From Melitaea cinxia (Eukaryota; Arthropoda; Insecta; Lepidoptera; Nymphalidae): DNA of 64,000 nt. The translations under genes were made by a program, and so were the position numbers. Location: positions 5,891,501-5,955,500 of the forward strand of contig NC_059402.1 in NCBI RefSeq assembly GCF_905220565.1. Direction: 5' to 3'. The notes beneath the pieces are model-generated. The model did no database searches. It was not told where the DNA came from and saw nothing but the letters and a program-made list of their open reading frames with translations. This document shows, piece after piece, positions 32,916 through 45,448 of the stretch (positions are counted from its first letter, which is position 1; each line of letters starts with the position of its first letter).

Positions 32916-33640
32916 TTATGGTTCAAACAAAATAACAAAACTTAAGAACAAAAAAAAACGTAACAAAAAAAAAAAACAAAACAAACAAACTCAACGAAAA
33001 GGAAACAAATAATACGTGAAATCGCATACGACAACGGGCGCATTCGAACACTTCAGAGATTGAAGGACGAATGCCGTGTATTCAAAATAGCACCGTTTTC
33101 GTTTTTTGTGGCATAAGCTACATTCTATCGACCAATTTTTAACTTGTTATTGCGTATTCTTCAACAACAAATAAATAATTGTTGTATTTACTCCGTATAA
33201 TGTGTAATTACAATTAAAAAAAAATATATTTTTTTTATTTGATGCTCCATAGTTAGCATGATTTTAAAAAGATTCGTCAAATAATAATAATAATATTATG
33301 TGGGCAAAGTAAAAAATTACGATGCATAAAACCGGTATCGTAGTACAGTACTATTACTAAAAAGCTGGTATCATTATTTCGAAAATTGACATTTGCATGT
33401 GTCAATTTAGTCCATAGCATGGAGCATAGAGAAAACAGAGTATAATCTGTCTATAATTTATAATTTGATTTTGAGTCAAACTGCTTAGCAAGATTAGGAT
33501 TTGAATACATGTATAATATCATTAAATCGCATTTATTTTTCATTTTGTTTATTAATAGAGGTTACTTCACTTAAGTTTAAAGGATTGGGTGCCATCAAAA
33601 CATATTTATAGGTTATTATCAAAATTAAAATTACTGTAAT

Positions 33641-36600
33641 ATGGATCAAGAACCTGAAAGTCCGCAAAAAGTATTGAAAAATATACTTTTGGACAAGATC
33701 AACAATAAAACATCTATAACGTAAGTGTCTAAGGTGGGTTAAAATATTTATTAAAAAAAAAAACACTAAGTATCATAACAGTCATATCTTTTGTACAGAT
33801 GTTCTAAGGTGCCAGAATGTTTATTTGAAGCTAAAGCTGCGGAAAAGCATTTCAGTAAATTTGGTCGAGTTCAGAGGATTCGCTTGTACCCCAAGAGGTC
33901 TATGTGTATTGTTGAATATGATCAACAGAATTCAGCAGAGCGCGCTGTGCTTAATGCTGGGGCTTATGATGGTTTCATGTTTGATGTTACAAGAATGAAG
34001 CCTAGAGCGTAAGTTGATTACATTTTTATTGTTTATTAATCTTTTTTTTCCTAGATAACACATTTCATCAGTAAAATAAAAGTAAAAGTTTTTATTGTTA
34101 TTGATTTGTTGTCTAATAACTCGTTTTTATTATGTTTCCATTGAAGTGACATGAATTTTAATATTTCAGGAGAATAAAGAGCAAGAAAGATGATGATCCT
34201 GACTGGGTGCCTGATCCTGAAGTTGAAGAAGAATTGTCAGCTATGAGTGGAGCGCCCGTGCATAGAATTTCTCGGCAAAAACGTAAAGAAATTATTTTCT
34301 TGATTTGTTGATCATCCTAATCTTGTGTTGTGGGTATTTAGAAGATTATTCCTATATTTTCAACCGACTTCCAAAAAAGAAGGAGGTGCTCAATTCGACT
34401 GTATTTTCTTTTCTTTTTTTTATGTATGTTACACCAGAACTTTTGACCGGGTGGAGCGATTTCGACAAATTTTCTTTTAATCGAAAGGTGGTGTGTGCCG
34501 ATTGGTCCCATTTAAATTTATTTGAGATCTAACAACTTTTCGAGCTATATCTAATAATGCGTTTTTACTTGATGCTTTTTTCGTCGACCTACGTTGTATT
34601 ATACTGCATAACTTTTTACTGGATGTACCGATTTTGATAATTCTTTTTTGTTGGAAAGGAGATATCCCAAGTTTAGTACCATGATAAGGAAACCAGGATC
34701 TGATGATGGGATCCTAAAGAAATTGATGGAAATTCTTGAAAATCCGCAACAACTTTTTACTGGGTGTACCGATTTTAATAATTCTTTTTTTGTTGGAAAG
34801 AAGATATCCTTAATTTAGTACCATGATAATGAAACCAGGATCTGATGATGGGATCCCAGAGAAATCGAGGGAACTTCTTGAAAATCCGCAATAACTTTTT
34901 ACTGGGTGTACCGATTTTAATAATTTTTAATTTAATCGAAAGCTGATGTTTGTCATGTGGTTACATATAAATTTTTTTGAGATCTGATTACTACTTTTTG
35001 AGTAATCTTTGATAACGCGCAGTTACTTGACTATTTTTTCGTCGATCTACGTTGTACTACTCGTCGATGTAATTGAAGTCGGTTTTTTTCGTTTGCGAGC
35101 AAACACAATTATTTTAACTGTTGTGATGGCATAGGGTATAATTTTTAAAAGTGAAATAAGCCTTTAGAATTTTATTTCTTATTGTTTAATGCCTTCCAGA
35201 AACAAAACAGATAATTTCACATATATCTTGTAGGATGAAGAATATATAAATTCTAGAATACCAAAATATTTTTTTGAAAACTTACTCATTGTTATGGTTT
35301 TTATCAGAGCTGTTAACTCCAAGGTGATAGTATAACGACACTCAAATGAATTGTAATATGAATTGTGAATATAGTAATATTTCAAAAACTTCTTTTGTGC
35401 CTCAGTATTTACCTTACCCTTTTTAGTATTTTCTATTTATGATACTTTATTTTTTGTTACAGCAATGGATTTGGGTTCACCAACAACTTCTTTCAAACCG
35501 CCAATAAGGAAGAAAACAATTTTATCAACACCCAAACGAGTTAAAAAAGTAATTGTGTAAGTGATGAGAATGACCAGATGAGAATTGTTACATTTCAATT
35601 AATATTATATTATCTCGTAATTGGTAACTTCTTCTACTCTTTGGCTTTTATTGCCAGGGTCTTCATTCCAACTAAATCTAATTTGCGTAATCTTTTACAG
35701 ACAAACACCTGCTATTAATATCGAGCCTCCTGTTGTGGTGACAACAGTACCAACGACTCTCAATACTAAAGAAGCAGCTGTGGAACTTCATAAACTTCGC
35801 TCTAGAGTGTCATTGACATCTGATGAGAAGTGGAGGACATTGGATGCAAGAGACAGGTGAAGCAATCATAAAATGTACTTTGAAAATAAGACATCTAAAA
35901 ATTTAAGATGTTTTATTAATACAATATTTTAGTGCATACAAATCCTTCAGTATAGTATGCTAAGAATATGATCATACTTCTGTAAGTAACTTTTAAAAGT
36001 GATCATCTCAAAATTATTATTATTTTTTTTGATGAAAACAAGTTTTAAGGTTGTATCGTAATAAAACCTGAAAACTTACATGATATGTTTATACTTAAAC
36101 TTAGAGGATATTATAGAACATAACCTTATTTCCTTTAAAATCAAGTCTAATTTATTGTAAATTCCTAATTTAGTCCCTTTAAAAAAAAATACAAAGAAGT
36201 TTATTATCATTGTTGGTGAAATTGTGGATGATATATGACTAGTTTTGGAAATTACCTCCTTAATTATTTTAGGATATTGTAAATTGTTGCTTGTAAATAT
36301 AATTTTAGCCTTTTTTTAATATTTAAAGAATATTTTTATAAGGCATCTACCAATTGTAAAATAATAGAAAATTATATAATTGCCAGAATTCTTCGATCAT
36401 GGGGTGGTGCAGGCTCGAGGGTAAAGGTTGGTGGTGCGACCATAGGTACGTGTCCTGATATGTGTCCAGAGAAAGAGTTACTACACAGACAAGCAGAACA
36501 TCAAGTAAGTGATTCATCTTTTAATTATACTCATATGTATTTCAATTTGTAGATATAATATTTTAATAATACTAGTGTTACATCTCTTTTTGTGCATGTT

Positions 36601-39600
36601 GTGACAACTTAAAATGTTGCGCATTTAAGCTTAATTGTAGTACCTATGGTTTTTATGTGAAAATTGTAATGTAGCAACTACTGTTTGTCCAAATGAAATA
36701 AATAAATCTTCTTTATAAACTAAAAAGGGATTGCTAAATGTGTTGCTAAGCGTAAAAATCATAAATGGCTGGATATCAATCAGGATACTTTCTTTAGTTT
36801 TCTTAATACTTCATAGAAGTTTCTTATGAAATCGTAATATTATTTGTAGGTGATGACATTAGAAACAATAATTGATTCTGATGGTCTGTTGGAACCATGG
36901 CGTGCTGTGAAACAATACAGTCGCAGTTCAGCAGATCAGGAGATCCCAATGTGCTATGAACTCAGGCCTGCGACAGTCCTCATGAGAACATGTGCTTATC
37001 TCCTACATGAGATAGCTGATACTACAAGACAGGTAAATTGTAATTCTAAATATAACTCCTGTCTTTATTTATGAAATTCTGATGCCATGGCATTTTTGGA
37101 ATTCAAAAAAAGTATGTTAGTTTCCACATTTTCTACTGTACTACTTTTCTTGTTTTATTATCAACAGTTTCTAAATTTGTGATGTTTAAGAATAACATAC
37201 AATACATATAACATACACGTGTCTCTTATTTTAAGGATTTTTCTTTTTTAATATTGTGATAGTTTAATTTTTTTTTCTTGTTTCGTATAGGTGACTTTAG
37301 CCGACTGGTTTCATTTCATGTGGGATCGATTTCGTGGAATTCGCAAAGATATTACACAGCAAGCACTATGTTGTGCCGGTAATGAATATTGAGGTCTAAA
37401 TTGAATTGTTACTTTATTTGTTGTATACTAATTCAAAACATATTTTTTTACAGATTCAATTCGTATGGTTGAAATATGTGCCCGTTTTCACGCACACTGT
37501 GCAGCCCGACTGGCTGACTTAGAACACACTCAATTTGACCAAAAGTTAAATACTGATAATCTTACAAAATGCCTGCAAACTCTCAAACATATGTATGCTG
37601 ATGTTAGTCCTGACAAAAAACCTAATGAAGCTGAATTTAGAGGATACATTGCACTACTTAATCTTGGTGACGCAAATTTTTGGTGGGAGGTAACTACCAA
37701 CCTAACTTGTTTTGACTTTAAGAAATAAAATCTAACATTTATTACATATTTTATTTTTATATTCCAGATAAAACAGTTACCACGAGAGATTCAAAAATCC
37801 GAATCAATTGTATTTGCTATAAAAGTATATACAACATTGGATAACAATAACTATGTCAAATTCTTCCGCCTTATTCGAGAGAAAGCTACTTATCTTCAAG
37901 CATGTATTCTGTTGAGATATTTCAATGACGTCAGAGCCAGAGCATTAGCAAGAATTATTAAAGCATATGCACCGAGAGGCGGGTCTCTATACCCAGCTGC
38001 AGATTTGATGAAAATACTTGCTTTTGAAACAGTTGAAAATATGAAGTCATTCATAAGTCACTATGGTTTACGATTTGCAAAAAATGAGGAAGAACTTACT
38101 GTTATTCTTAACAGAAACCAGTTTATCGAAGACAGTGATCCATACCCTCTTTCCCGAGCTATAAGTCTTATAGAATCCAAAAGACAAAGTACCGTCGGCG
38201 AAGTAATTTCTGGAGGTCTTTTACCTAATTATGATTTTGCTAAGCATCAATTGCATTCAAGTTTTACTGGTGATGGCAAACTAAAAGAATCAGCATTATT
38301 AGCTGAAGACTTGGGATATAATACTTTAAATGACAGTAATAAAGATGTAAAATCTTTAAAAATTGAATTAGATAATATTTTGCAGGGAGGTAAATACCAT
38401 ACAGCTACAGAAAGAGTAATAGAAACAAAAAAATCTAACTTGTTTGTTAAACCTGAACCAAGTCCTAGAAAAAATGCAAATTTGTTTTCTACATCAGGAT
38501 ATGATATACCCCAAAGTAAACATTTTTCATTTCAAGCAGCTATTCCTATTGCACCAAAAGAAGTTATATCAAATTCGCCAGAAAAAGTATTGGAAGAAAG
38601 TTCGAAAAATGTATTTGTGTTTTCTAAACCAGAAAAAACTGATCCAAATGTTTTGTCTGCTAACAGTACGGGCAGTTTATTTCAATCCTCAAGTGCCGAT
38701 TTTGGAACTTTTTCAAATAGACAAAATATATTTGGTAAATCAAGTGAAATTAGTGCAAATGCTGCAAATAGTTTATTCAAGTCTAATGATGGTTTAAAAA
38801 AAATTGTCGGGAAATCTCTATTTAGTCAAAATGATATGAAAGATGAGACAAATATAGATAGCAGTAGAAATATTTTTAAGAGTGCAAATACTAATATATT
38901 TACTAAAGCAGAAGGCGGTGCCAGTAATAATGTTTTTGCTAAAATTGATAGTAATAACATATTTAAGAAGCCTATGGATAATTCTGGTCTTTTTTCTTCA
39001 TCATTAAATCCTTCAACATCCAAAGCTACATTGGATGTGAAAGACAAATCAGCGTCAACGATTTCACCCGGAAGTTTGTTTAAAAGTGCAAATCAACCAT
39101 TATCTGAGTCTTGGTTTCAAAGTAAAATTAAAGTACCATCTGTAGCTGAAGGTATATTTAAGTCTGTACCTCAGAATAATAATGTTCACGAATATGATGA
39201 TAACGATGGTATATCGACGGCTGAAATGGCGCGTCTTATCGAACAAAAAAATGCAGAAGAAAAGAAGAGACAACTAGAAGCAATTAGAATGGAAGAAGAA
39301 AAGCTTGAGTTGCAAAGAAAAGAAGAAGCAAAACGGAAAGAGGAAGCTCAGCGAAAAATGGAAGAACAGAAAAAGATTGAAGAAAAACGTAAACAAGACG
39401 AGGAAAAAAAACAAGAAGAATTAAAAAGAAAATTGGAGGAAGAAAAGAAAATTCAATTAAAACTTAAAGCCGAAGAGAAAGAGAGGTTATTTAAAGAGAG
39501 AGTTGATAATGAATCTGTTGAAATTGTTGAAGAACTAATTGATGAAATAAGAGATGAAGAGGTAAAAATTATTTTGAAAGAAGAGTATGAACGTCTGAAA

Positions 39601-41475
39601 CAGTTAGTTGCTTTGGCTAATGAAACTACTGAAAATATATGTTCCGAATTACTTAACGAAATATGTAATTCCGAATTACAAGCAGAATTATTCCGTGTAA
39701 GAAAAGTTATGAAAAAGTGGTTCTTTATATGGAGAAAGCAATTTATTAGAAACTATAAAAGACGAAGTCTTTTAGAAGGAACTCCAGTTTGGTTGCCAGA
39801 TAATACACCTGAAGAGGAAGCAAGAAACTTGAGAAGATGCACTGAAAAAGCAGAATTAAAAAATATGAATGCCATTCATAGGGGTTACAGATTTACAGGA
39901 GAACTGAAACAGATACCAACACCTAAGCCATATAACCTCTTAGATATTATTAGGTCGCCTCTATTAAAGCGTATGAAACAAATAGAGTATCCATATGATA
40001 AATGTTTCTTCTGGAAAGTAGCTTTAGTTTCGCCAGGTTCTGCTAAATATCTTTATAAAAAAATAGATGTGGAAAAATGGCTTCACGATGTTTTTTGTGA
40101 TCAAAAAGCACATAGTACAAGCGACAGCCTGATTTATGTTGATAAACAATCTTGGATTAATTTAATGGATTTTGCTATATCAATAAGTTTAATTAATAAT
40201 AAGAAATTAAATATAGCAAATGAGGCAATGAATGGCGCTAATGGTGTAATATTTTATAACACTGAAAATGAGAATGACTATGTAGATGTCATAGAGCAAA
40301 CATTGAAACATAAATATCAATATCAAATAATACCAATTGCTATTATAACAGCAAAACTTAAGGACTCTGATGCATTAAATCGTCTCCAAGAAAAATTAAT
40401 TGTTTTAAAAAATAGTGAAATCATTTTAGACTTTAAAATTTATACTATTGATTCTGAACAAGTTTTAGATTCCATAAATATTTGTACTAAAAGTGCACTG
40501 AAATGGCTGGCGAGAAATTGTCCTAAATCACCACCTATTGAAATAGATTATCTTAAATCGATTTGTCAAAGATACTTAGGCAATGAAATATGGTATCGAT
40601 TAAAGTCTGAAAAAGACGAAAATATAGATGTTGTGCTTCAAGACTTACAGAAATTGGTAATATGTTACAATAGAGCTGTTGATAATTTAACTCAAATAAT
40701 AACAAATGAAGATATTTTTAATTACACATCTTTCCCTCTAGAGTTTAGTAAATATTTAGATAATACTTCACCATACCCTAAGCCTTATGAATTCGTAACT
40801 AGCAGTGTTAAACAATCAGATAACATAAATGCTATCAAGCACATTATGCAGAAATTAAAACTTTCAAATCCCACATCAGCCTTTCTACCCAAAAGTATAA
40901 CAAATATGCAAGAGGAGATTAGGAAATACTGTAACCAAATAAGTTGGTTTCGTGATCCAGAAGAAGTAGTTTGTAAAGTTGTGGCAGTTTTACCAAATGA
41001 ATTCTCTGACATAAATATGAAGATTGATCAATTCAATGAGTACTTCAAAAGTTATGATCTAATAGATTTATTAAATGTCATTGTATATGAAAAAATAAAT
41101 AGTTTAAATAACTTTGAAAATAAATTTGCAGTGTACAAAAAATTGGAGTTACAGGAATATTGCAGTTATAATTGGTTATTTGAAGTGAATGAATATGCAA
41201 GTTGTAAACATAAGCCATTGGATTATGATGATGATATTGAATATCTTATAGAAGCAAAACGCCGAAAAATATGTGATGATTCATTGGAGAATTTAATGTT
41301 AGAAGATAAAGATTGTACCATGGTAGAAGAAAACATACAAAGAGCAGATCAGACTATAACAATATACAAGAATTACAAGGATGCTGTGTCAGAACTAGAG
41401 CAAAAGTTAAATGAAGAAAAGAAAAAGTCTGATGAACTTGAAAATTTATTGAGACAAGCACTTTCTAATGTTTAG
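33641..41475 (+). CDS. xmas: GANP/Sac3 mRNA-export scaffold (xmas, MCM3AP-like)
   Basis: This is the scaffold of the nuclear-pore TREX-2 complex, which couples transcription to mRNA export. Exons: 33641-33720, 33799-34008, 34170-34282, 35463-35556, 35701-35856, 36387-36504, 36850-37032, 37291-37378, 37454-37689, 37768-41475 all join in frame to 1661 codons; the 35463 exon begins MDLGSPTT after a split codon. Domains: RRM at residues about 26-95 (GRVQRIRLYPKRSMCIVEY); Sac3/GANP signature GTCPDMCPEKE at about 238-248, with the helical/PCI-like Sac3 region to about 565; an FG-nucleoporin-like stretch with many LF/IF/FG repeats at about 640-890; a charged coiled coil at about 915-1005; a GANP/CID-like MKKWFFIWRKQF near 1080; and a C-terminal coiled coil ending QALSNV. 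An AATAAA signal is at 41558. Length lies between fly xmas and human MCM3AP. The ATG at 33641 is the first in frame. The intron at 34283-35462 carries a dispersed repeat. Gene identity is strong; exact exon edges are by eye. In total I count ten listed coding segments. Confidence 0.93.
34357..35117 (+). mobile_element. intronic repeat with short TIRs and 141-bp triplication
   Basis: It begins 'caaccgacttccaaaaaaga' and ends 'aattgaagtcggtttttttc', so the ends form a short inverted repeat around 'aaccgacttc'. Inside, a unit of about 141 bp starting 'aactttttactgg(a/g)tgtaccg' occurs at 34610, 34751 and 34893, with 'aaaccaggatctgatgatgg' in two of the intervals. It lies wholly in an xmas intron, in the gene's orientation. 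It may be a non-autonomous DNA element that grows by internal tandem duplication. Confidence 0.65.
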
Positions 41476-41680
41476 TGGTAATAATTATGTCTTAGTAAAG
41501 GCCATAATAATGTGTTTACTTTTGAATAATTATTTTTGATGGAATAGAAAGTGATTGAATAAAAAATTGTTTTTATTTTTTACTTTGTCTTTTATTTAAG
41601 AAAAAAATATAGGTACATAGGTATTGTGTCCAAGATACAAGAACAATATTAGTGACAATTTAATAATATGACATTAGATT

Positions 41681-42501
41681 GTATAGTTCGCGTCATGTAA
41701 AAAGAACGCTGGCCTTGAAGCTGCGCAGAGGCAATTTATCGGTCTATTTGGTGGTATGAGGTAGGGGGGCGGGCGTGTTTATCACGCGTCGCATGCTTGC
41801 CGGTGTGCTATTGGTTGGACAGATCGACGTCGACTCAAAATACTATCGCGCACAAAAAGTTTTAAATTACGAAATAGTTTTACACAGAGAAGTGAGAAAA
41901 ATTATTTATAACGTATAATTCGCGTCATGTAAAAAGAACGCTGGCTGTCAAAATGCGCAAAGACTATTTACAGTCTTGCCAACTCTTGAAAATTTTTTTT
42001 CCTACTGTCCATTTTTTTGGAAGTCTTATTTGGTAAATAAACCACTGTCAATCGTAATTCACGTTTTTTCCGCAATTTATCACTCACTTTCACAACACAT
42101 TAGCATACGGACACTTGTAAAACTTCATTTACTATTTATTTCACTAAAAAACAAATATCAATTTATCATTTTAAGCACATAAAAACTATTAAAATACGAA
42201 TATCGAGAGTACAGATAATATTGAATACGACATTTCAATAACTAAAAAATTTGTTATTTTTTTTGTTTAAAAAAAAATGTAATTTTGTAAAGTGATAATA
42301 ATTATTATACTTATTTAGTCCGCATTATTCGCACTGGTATTTCTAGTATATTTTAATGTACCTACCAATAACCATTATACGAAGCCGCGGGTAAAAGCCT
42401 AATTAAAAAATAAAACTAGTACTTTCGGGCGCGAGTATTCCCCATGCGCAAACGCACCCCCTCCAGTTTCAGCGTTTTTTTTTACATGGCGCGAGTTTTA
42501 C
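41681..42501. repeat. three copies of a ~33-bp motif between convergent genes
   Basis: 'cgcgtcatgtaaaaagaacg' with flanks occurs at 41681-41713 and 41913-41945 in direct orientation, 232 bp apart. A diverged copy, 'cagcgtttttttttacatgg' then 'cgcgag', lies at 42463-42501 in inverted orientation. Similarity extends about 30 bp further in the first two ('tgcgca(g)ag...tttat...gtc'). The inner DNA includes a GC-rich stretch (41740-41850). A MITE with inverted ends plus an internal duplication is likely. It fills the gap between the xmas and ZNHIT3 3' ends. Confidence 0.6.
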
Positions 42502-42530
42502 CTCATTCTTCTCAATTAGTTAGTTGACGT

Positions 42531-43820
42531 TCAACCATCATTACGGTTGTCTTGAACAACATTTAAACAAGCATCAACAAATTCTGTAAATATTGGTTCC
42601 TGCATATATTCACTTATTAGTAAGTCAGGATGTGCAGATGAGTCCAATATTTCAAGAATCTTCCTTACATGGGGGTTTTTTAAACAATTTCTTAATTCTG
42701 TTGATTGTTCTGAAATGAATTAATATAATTGGTTAAGACTGATTATTAGATATACTTAAAAAATAAAAATGTTATTTTTTACTATTATAATAAAAATCTT
42801 AACTCATTTATGGCTGTACGGTAATTTATGGATAACCAAATTTTTTTAGAAATTTAGTACTTTTCTATATGTTCTCTGTATATCATGCAAAAACAACTAA
42901 TAAAAATAACACAAAATGTGATCTCGGCAGTGGTATTTTGTTAGAGGTTTAACTTAAAATTTAGTGCAGGTTTCAGGTCAGCTTCATCAGTTTATCTTCA
43001 TCATTACAAACTATTGTAATGATGGTGAGGACTTTAAAATTTATTGCTTAACTTTCAATCATTGGAAATAAAATGTTTACATGCTTTATTTGGAAAGAAT
43101 CGTTCACCAAACATGTACTTAACTATGAAACTAACTAACGGTAAATTATTATAAAGCATTTAGCCACGTTTTTTCATATTATAAATACCAAGAGTTCTTC
43201 ACAGCAGACACTGAAAACCATTTTCTAAATTGGTGGTAGTATAATAGGATAAAAATTGACTTGATAATTACCATTTTAAAATTGACTTTTTACGATTTAT
43301 AATTTGAAAACATGACACAACAATGGAAGTTTAAGATAAAACAGTAATAGAGGTAAATGTTTTTTACCTAATTGTTTTAGTTTTTCAGACGGTACTGTGT
43401 CTTCTGTAGGGAAATCATCAGTCATTGGTGACTCTTCTTTATTATCTATTTGTGGTTGTGGAGGTAGTGAACATGGAGTTTTTTTATGAAGCTTACAGCA
43501 GGCGACTGAACAACTGTAATATGAAATGATATTAATGCGATATGAGTTACAATTTGTTATTGTTTCAGTCTTGTATTATTATTATTATTCTTGAGCATAA
43601 TGACTTTCAATTGTGCTAGGGGGCACTGTCGATTTCGCCAATGTCAATATAGTTGGTTGTGTGTAAATATCTCGTCTTACATTTGAATCTCAGCACAGTT
43701 ACAATAAAAGTTTAAAAAAGTTCACTGTTTACTATATAATAGATTGTACGATACTTACTATGGCTGTCTGCATATTGGGCACTTATACTTAGAGTCTTTA
43801 CCACATTCTATACAATCCAT
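42531..43820 (-). CDS. ZNHIT3: HIT-type zinc finger protein (ZNHIT3-like)
   Basis: Three exons join in frame to 128 codons plus stop: 43820-43759, 43513-43368 and 42709-42531. All introns are GT-AG with donors GTAAGT and GTAAAA. The protein starts MDCIECGKDSKYKCPICRQP, and across the first splice YCSVACCKLHKKTPC completes the HIT zinc finger (residues about 3-33; CxxC...CxxC...C...C/H...C). A linker (PPQPQIDNKEESPMTDDFP) and the C-terminal helical region (ELRNCLKNPHVRKIL, EPIFTEFVDACLNVV) follow. In ZNHIT3 that helical region binds NUFIP1 in box C/D snoRNP assembly; the vertebrate protein is also a nuclear-receptor coactivator (TRIP3). The vertebrate protein is slightly longer. The gene converges on xmas, with the two stop codons about 1.06 kb apart. 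Confidence 0.92.
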
Positions 43821-44012
43821 GGTGCTATATGATTTTTATTTTAATGTTTAAATTATATTTTATCACGTTTAACGAAAGTTCGAAACAAATTGTTTGACAA
43901 CATTGGTTTGACAATTAAGCACATGGGCCTTATGTCAAATCAGTGTGGCCATTGTAAAAAAATGAACTTTTATTTATAATCAACAGGAAATTAAAAAAAA
44001 AATATACATAGT

Positions 44013-44120
44013 CTAAAAAAACAAAAAAGACACGCTTTTATAGCTAATTGAACTAAAAAGTAGAAAATAATTTTTAATTACGATTAGCTATAAAAGCGTG
44101 GTTTTTTAGTTTTTTTTAAC
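44013..44120. repeat. hairpin-forming inverted repeat
   Basis: 'cacgcttttatagctaat' at 44031-44048 is perfectly complementary to 44083-44100. With A/T-rich extensions the arms reach about 36 bp each around a 34-bp loop. A further arm-like copy, 'agctaataaaagcgtgg', is at 44393-44409. This suggests a MITE of about 380 bp with a duplicated end, or a simple foldback. It lies between the 5' end of ZNHIT3 and the 3' end of the beta-glucuronidase gene. Confidence 0.7.
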
Positions 44121-44414
44121 TATTTTTTGTTATTATTCGATTTTTCAATTAATTATTTGCGGACATGGCATGCGCAGATCGCGCGCTAGCTTTATCTCTC
44201 TTACTTTCTTACAGAGGATCCACAAAAGAATTTATTAATCCTGGCGGTCCTAATAAGGATATTGGGAAACTGTTATTGAATTATTGCATTGTCATCAGTC
44301 CTTGATACGTTTGCAAAGTTTTAAATTAATCAAATTTCTGCAAATTGGTAAAAATTATGCTCAAAGATTCCATTACATACATACAACCCAAGCTAATAAA
44401 AGCGTGGTAAAAAT

Positions 44415-45440
44415 ACCGTTACAAGAGTAATTGTTTATCAATAACTTGTGAAATGGTGGTCAAACGCAAGCCTACCATTGTATATAAAAAAAAACATCTC
44501 TGTATGGACGGAATTAAAACTGCATCAATAATGTTTGTACTTTAATTACACACAATAAATATCAACAAACACAACATATCCGTTTCAATAGATTACATAA
44601 GGGAACATGTCAAATAATAAGGTAACACTATTCTAGGAATAAAAAGCTTTAAACAATATGTAAGTTAACTGAAATAATACAATAATTGATTACAAGCGTA
44701 AACATATACGTAAACAAACTTATTACTCAATATAGGTCAAATAGGTCTTTAGTTATGTATCGCTGGTGGGTTCCTATTTTTACTTTTCTAGAATTATCCT
44801 GGATACCAGGTTCTGTTTATTAAGTTGAGGTTTTACTTTTGTAGAAAATGTTTCTACAACTTTGTTACAGTCAGTACCTATGCTACAACTATACCCAAAT
44901 GAATTGTTATTAATATAGAGGAATAATTTCAAAACATAAAAATACCACATGAATGTTGGACGGATAACAATATGTACAAGAAAAGGATTTAAAGGAATAA
45001 TAATTAATTGACATAAATGATAGAAGTAGTTTACTGATAGGGGTTTAAATATGGAAAATATCTTAGAAACAATTGTAACGTAAATTTAAGTTAAATTATA
45101 ACAGATAAAATATTTCGATCAGTAATTATGATTCTAATATCATCTCTAACGATATTAATTTGAAAAATAATGGCAAAACACAGTCATAACAATTTAAAAT
45201 AAAAACACATGTTGTACACATGCATAGCATGTGCATTTATTTAAAACTGTAATGGCACTACGTGTAAAAGGCAAGTAGATTTTATTTTTTTCATGTTGTA
45301 ACTTATAAAACTATCTAAAGTTCTCGAAACTGACAAGTTCGATTACATTTTAAGTATTTTTTATTTGGCAGCACGTCTCGTCTTCTCCCACTGCACACAC
45401 AGATGCCTGGATGCCTGTCTGGGTGTGCGTCACCCACTAC
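44415..45440. other. intergenic, 3' side of beta-glucuronidase gene
   Basis: About 1 kb of AT-rich sequence with no gene. The complement of AATAAA at 45360-45365 lies about 85 nt beyond the beta-glucuronidase stop codon and is a likely polyadenylation signal for it. Confidence 0.5.
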
Positions 45441-45448
45441 ACACCACA

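Noticed and set aside
38444..38797. 117-codon ORF in another frame of the xmas last exon
   Set aside because: It is a shadow of the 1212-codon open frame that carries the family's conserved sequence.
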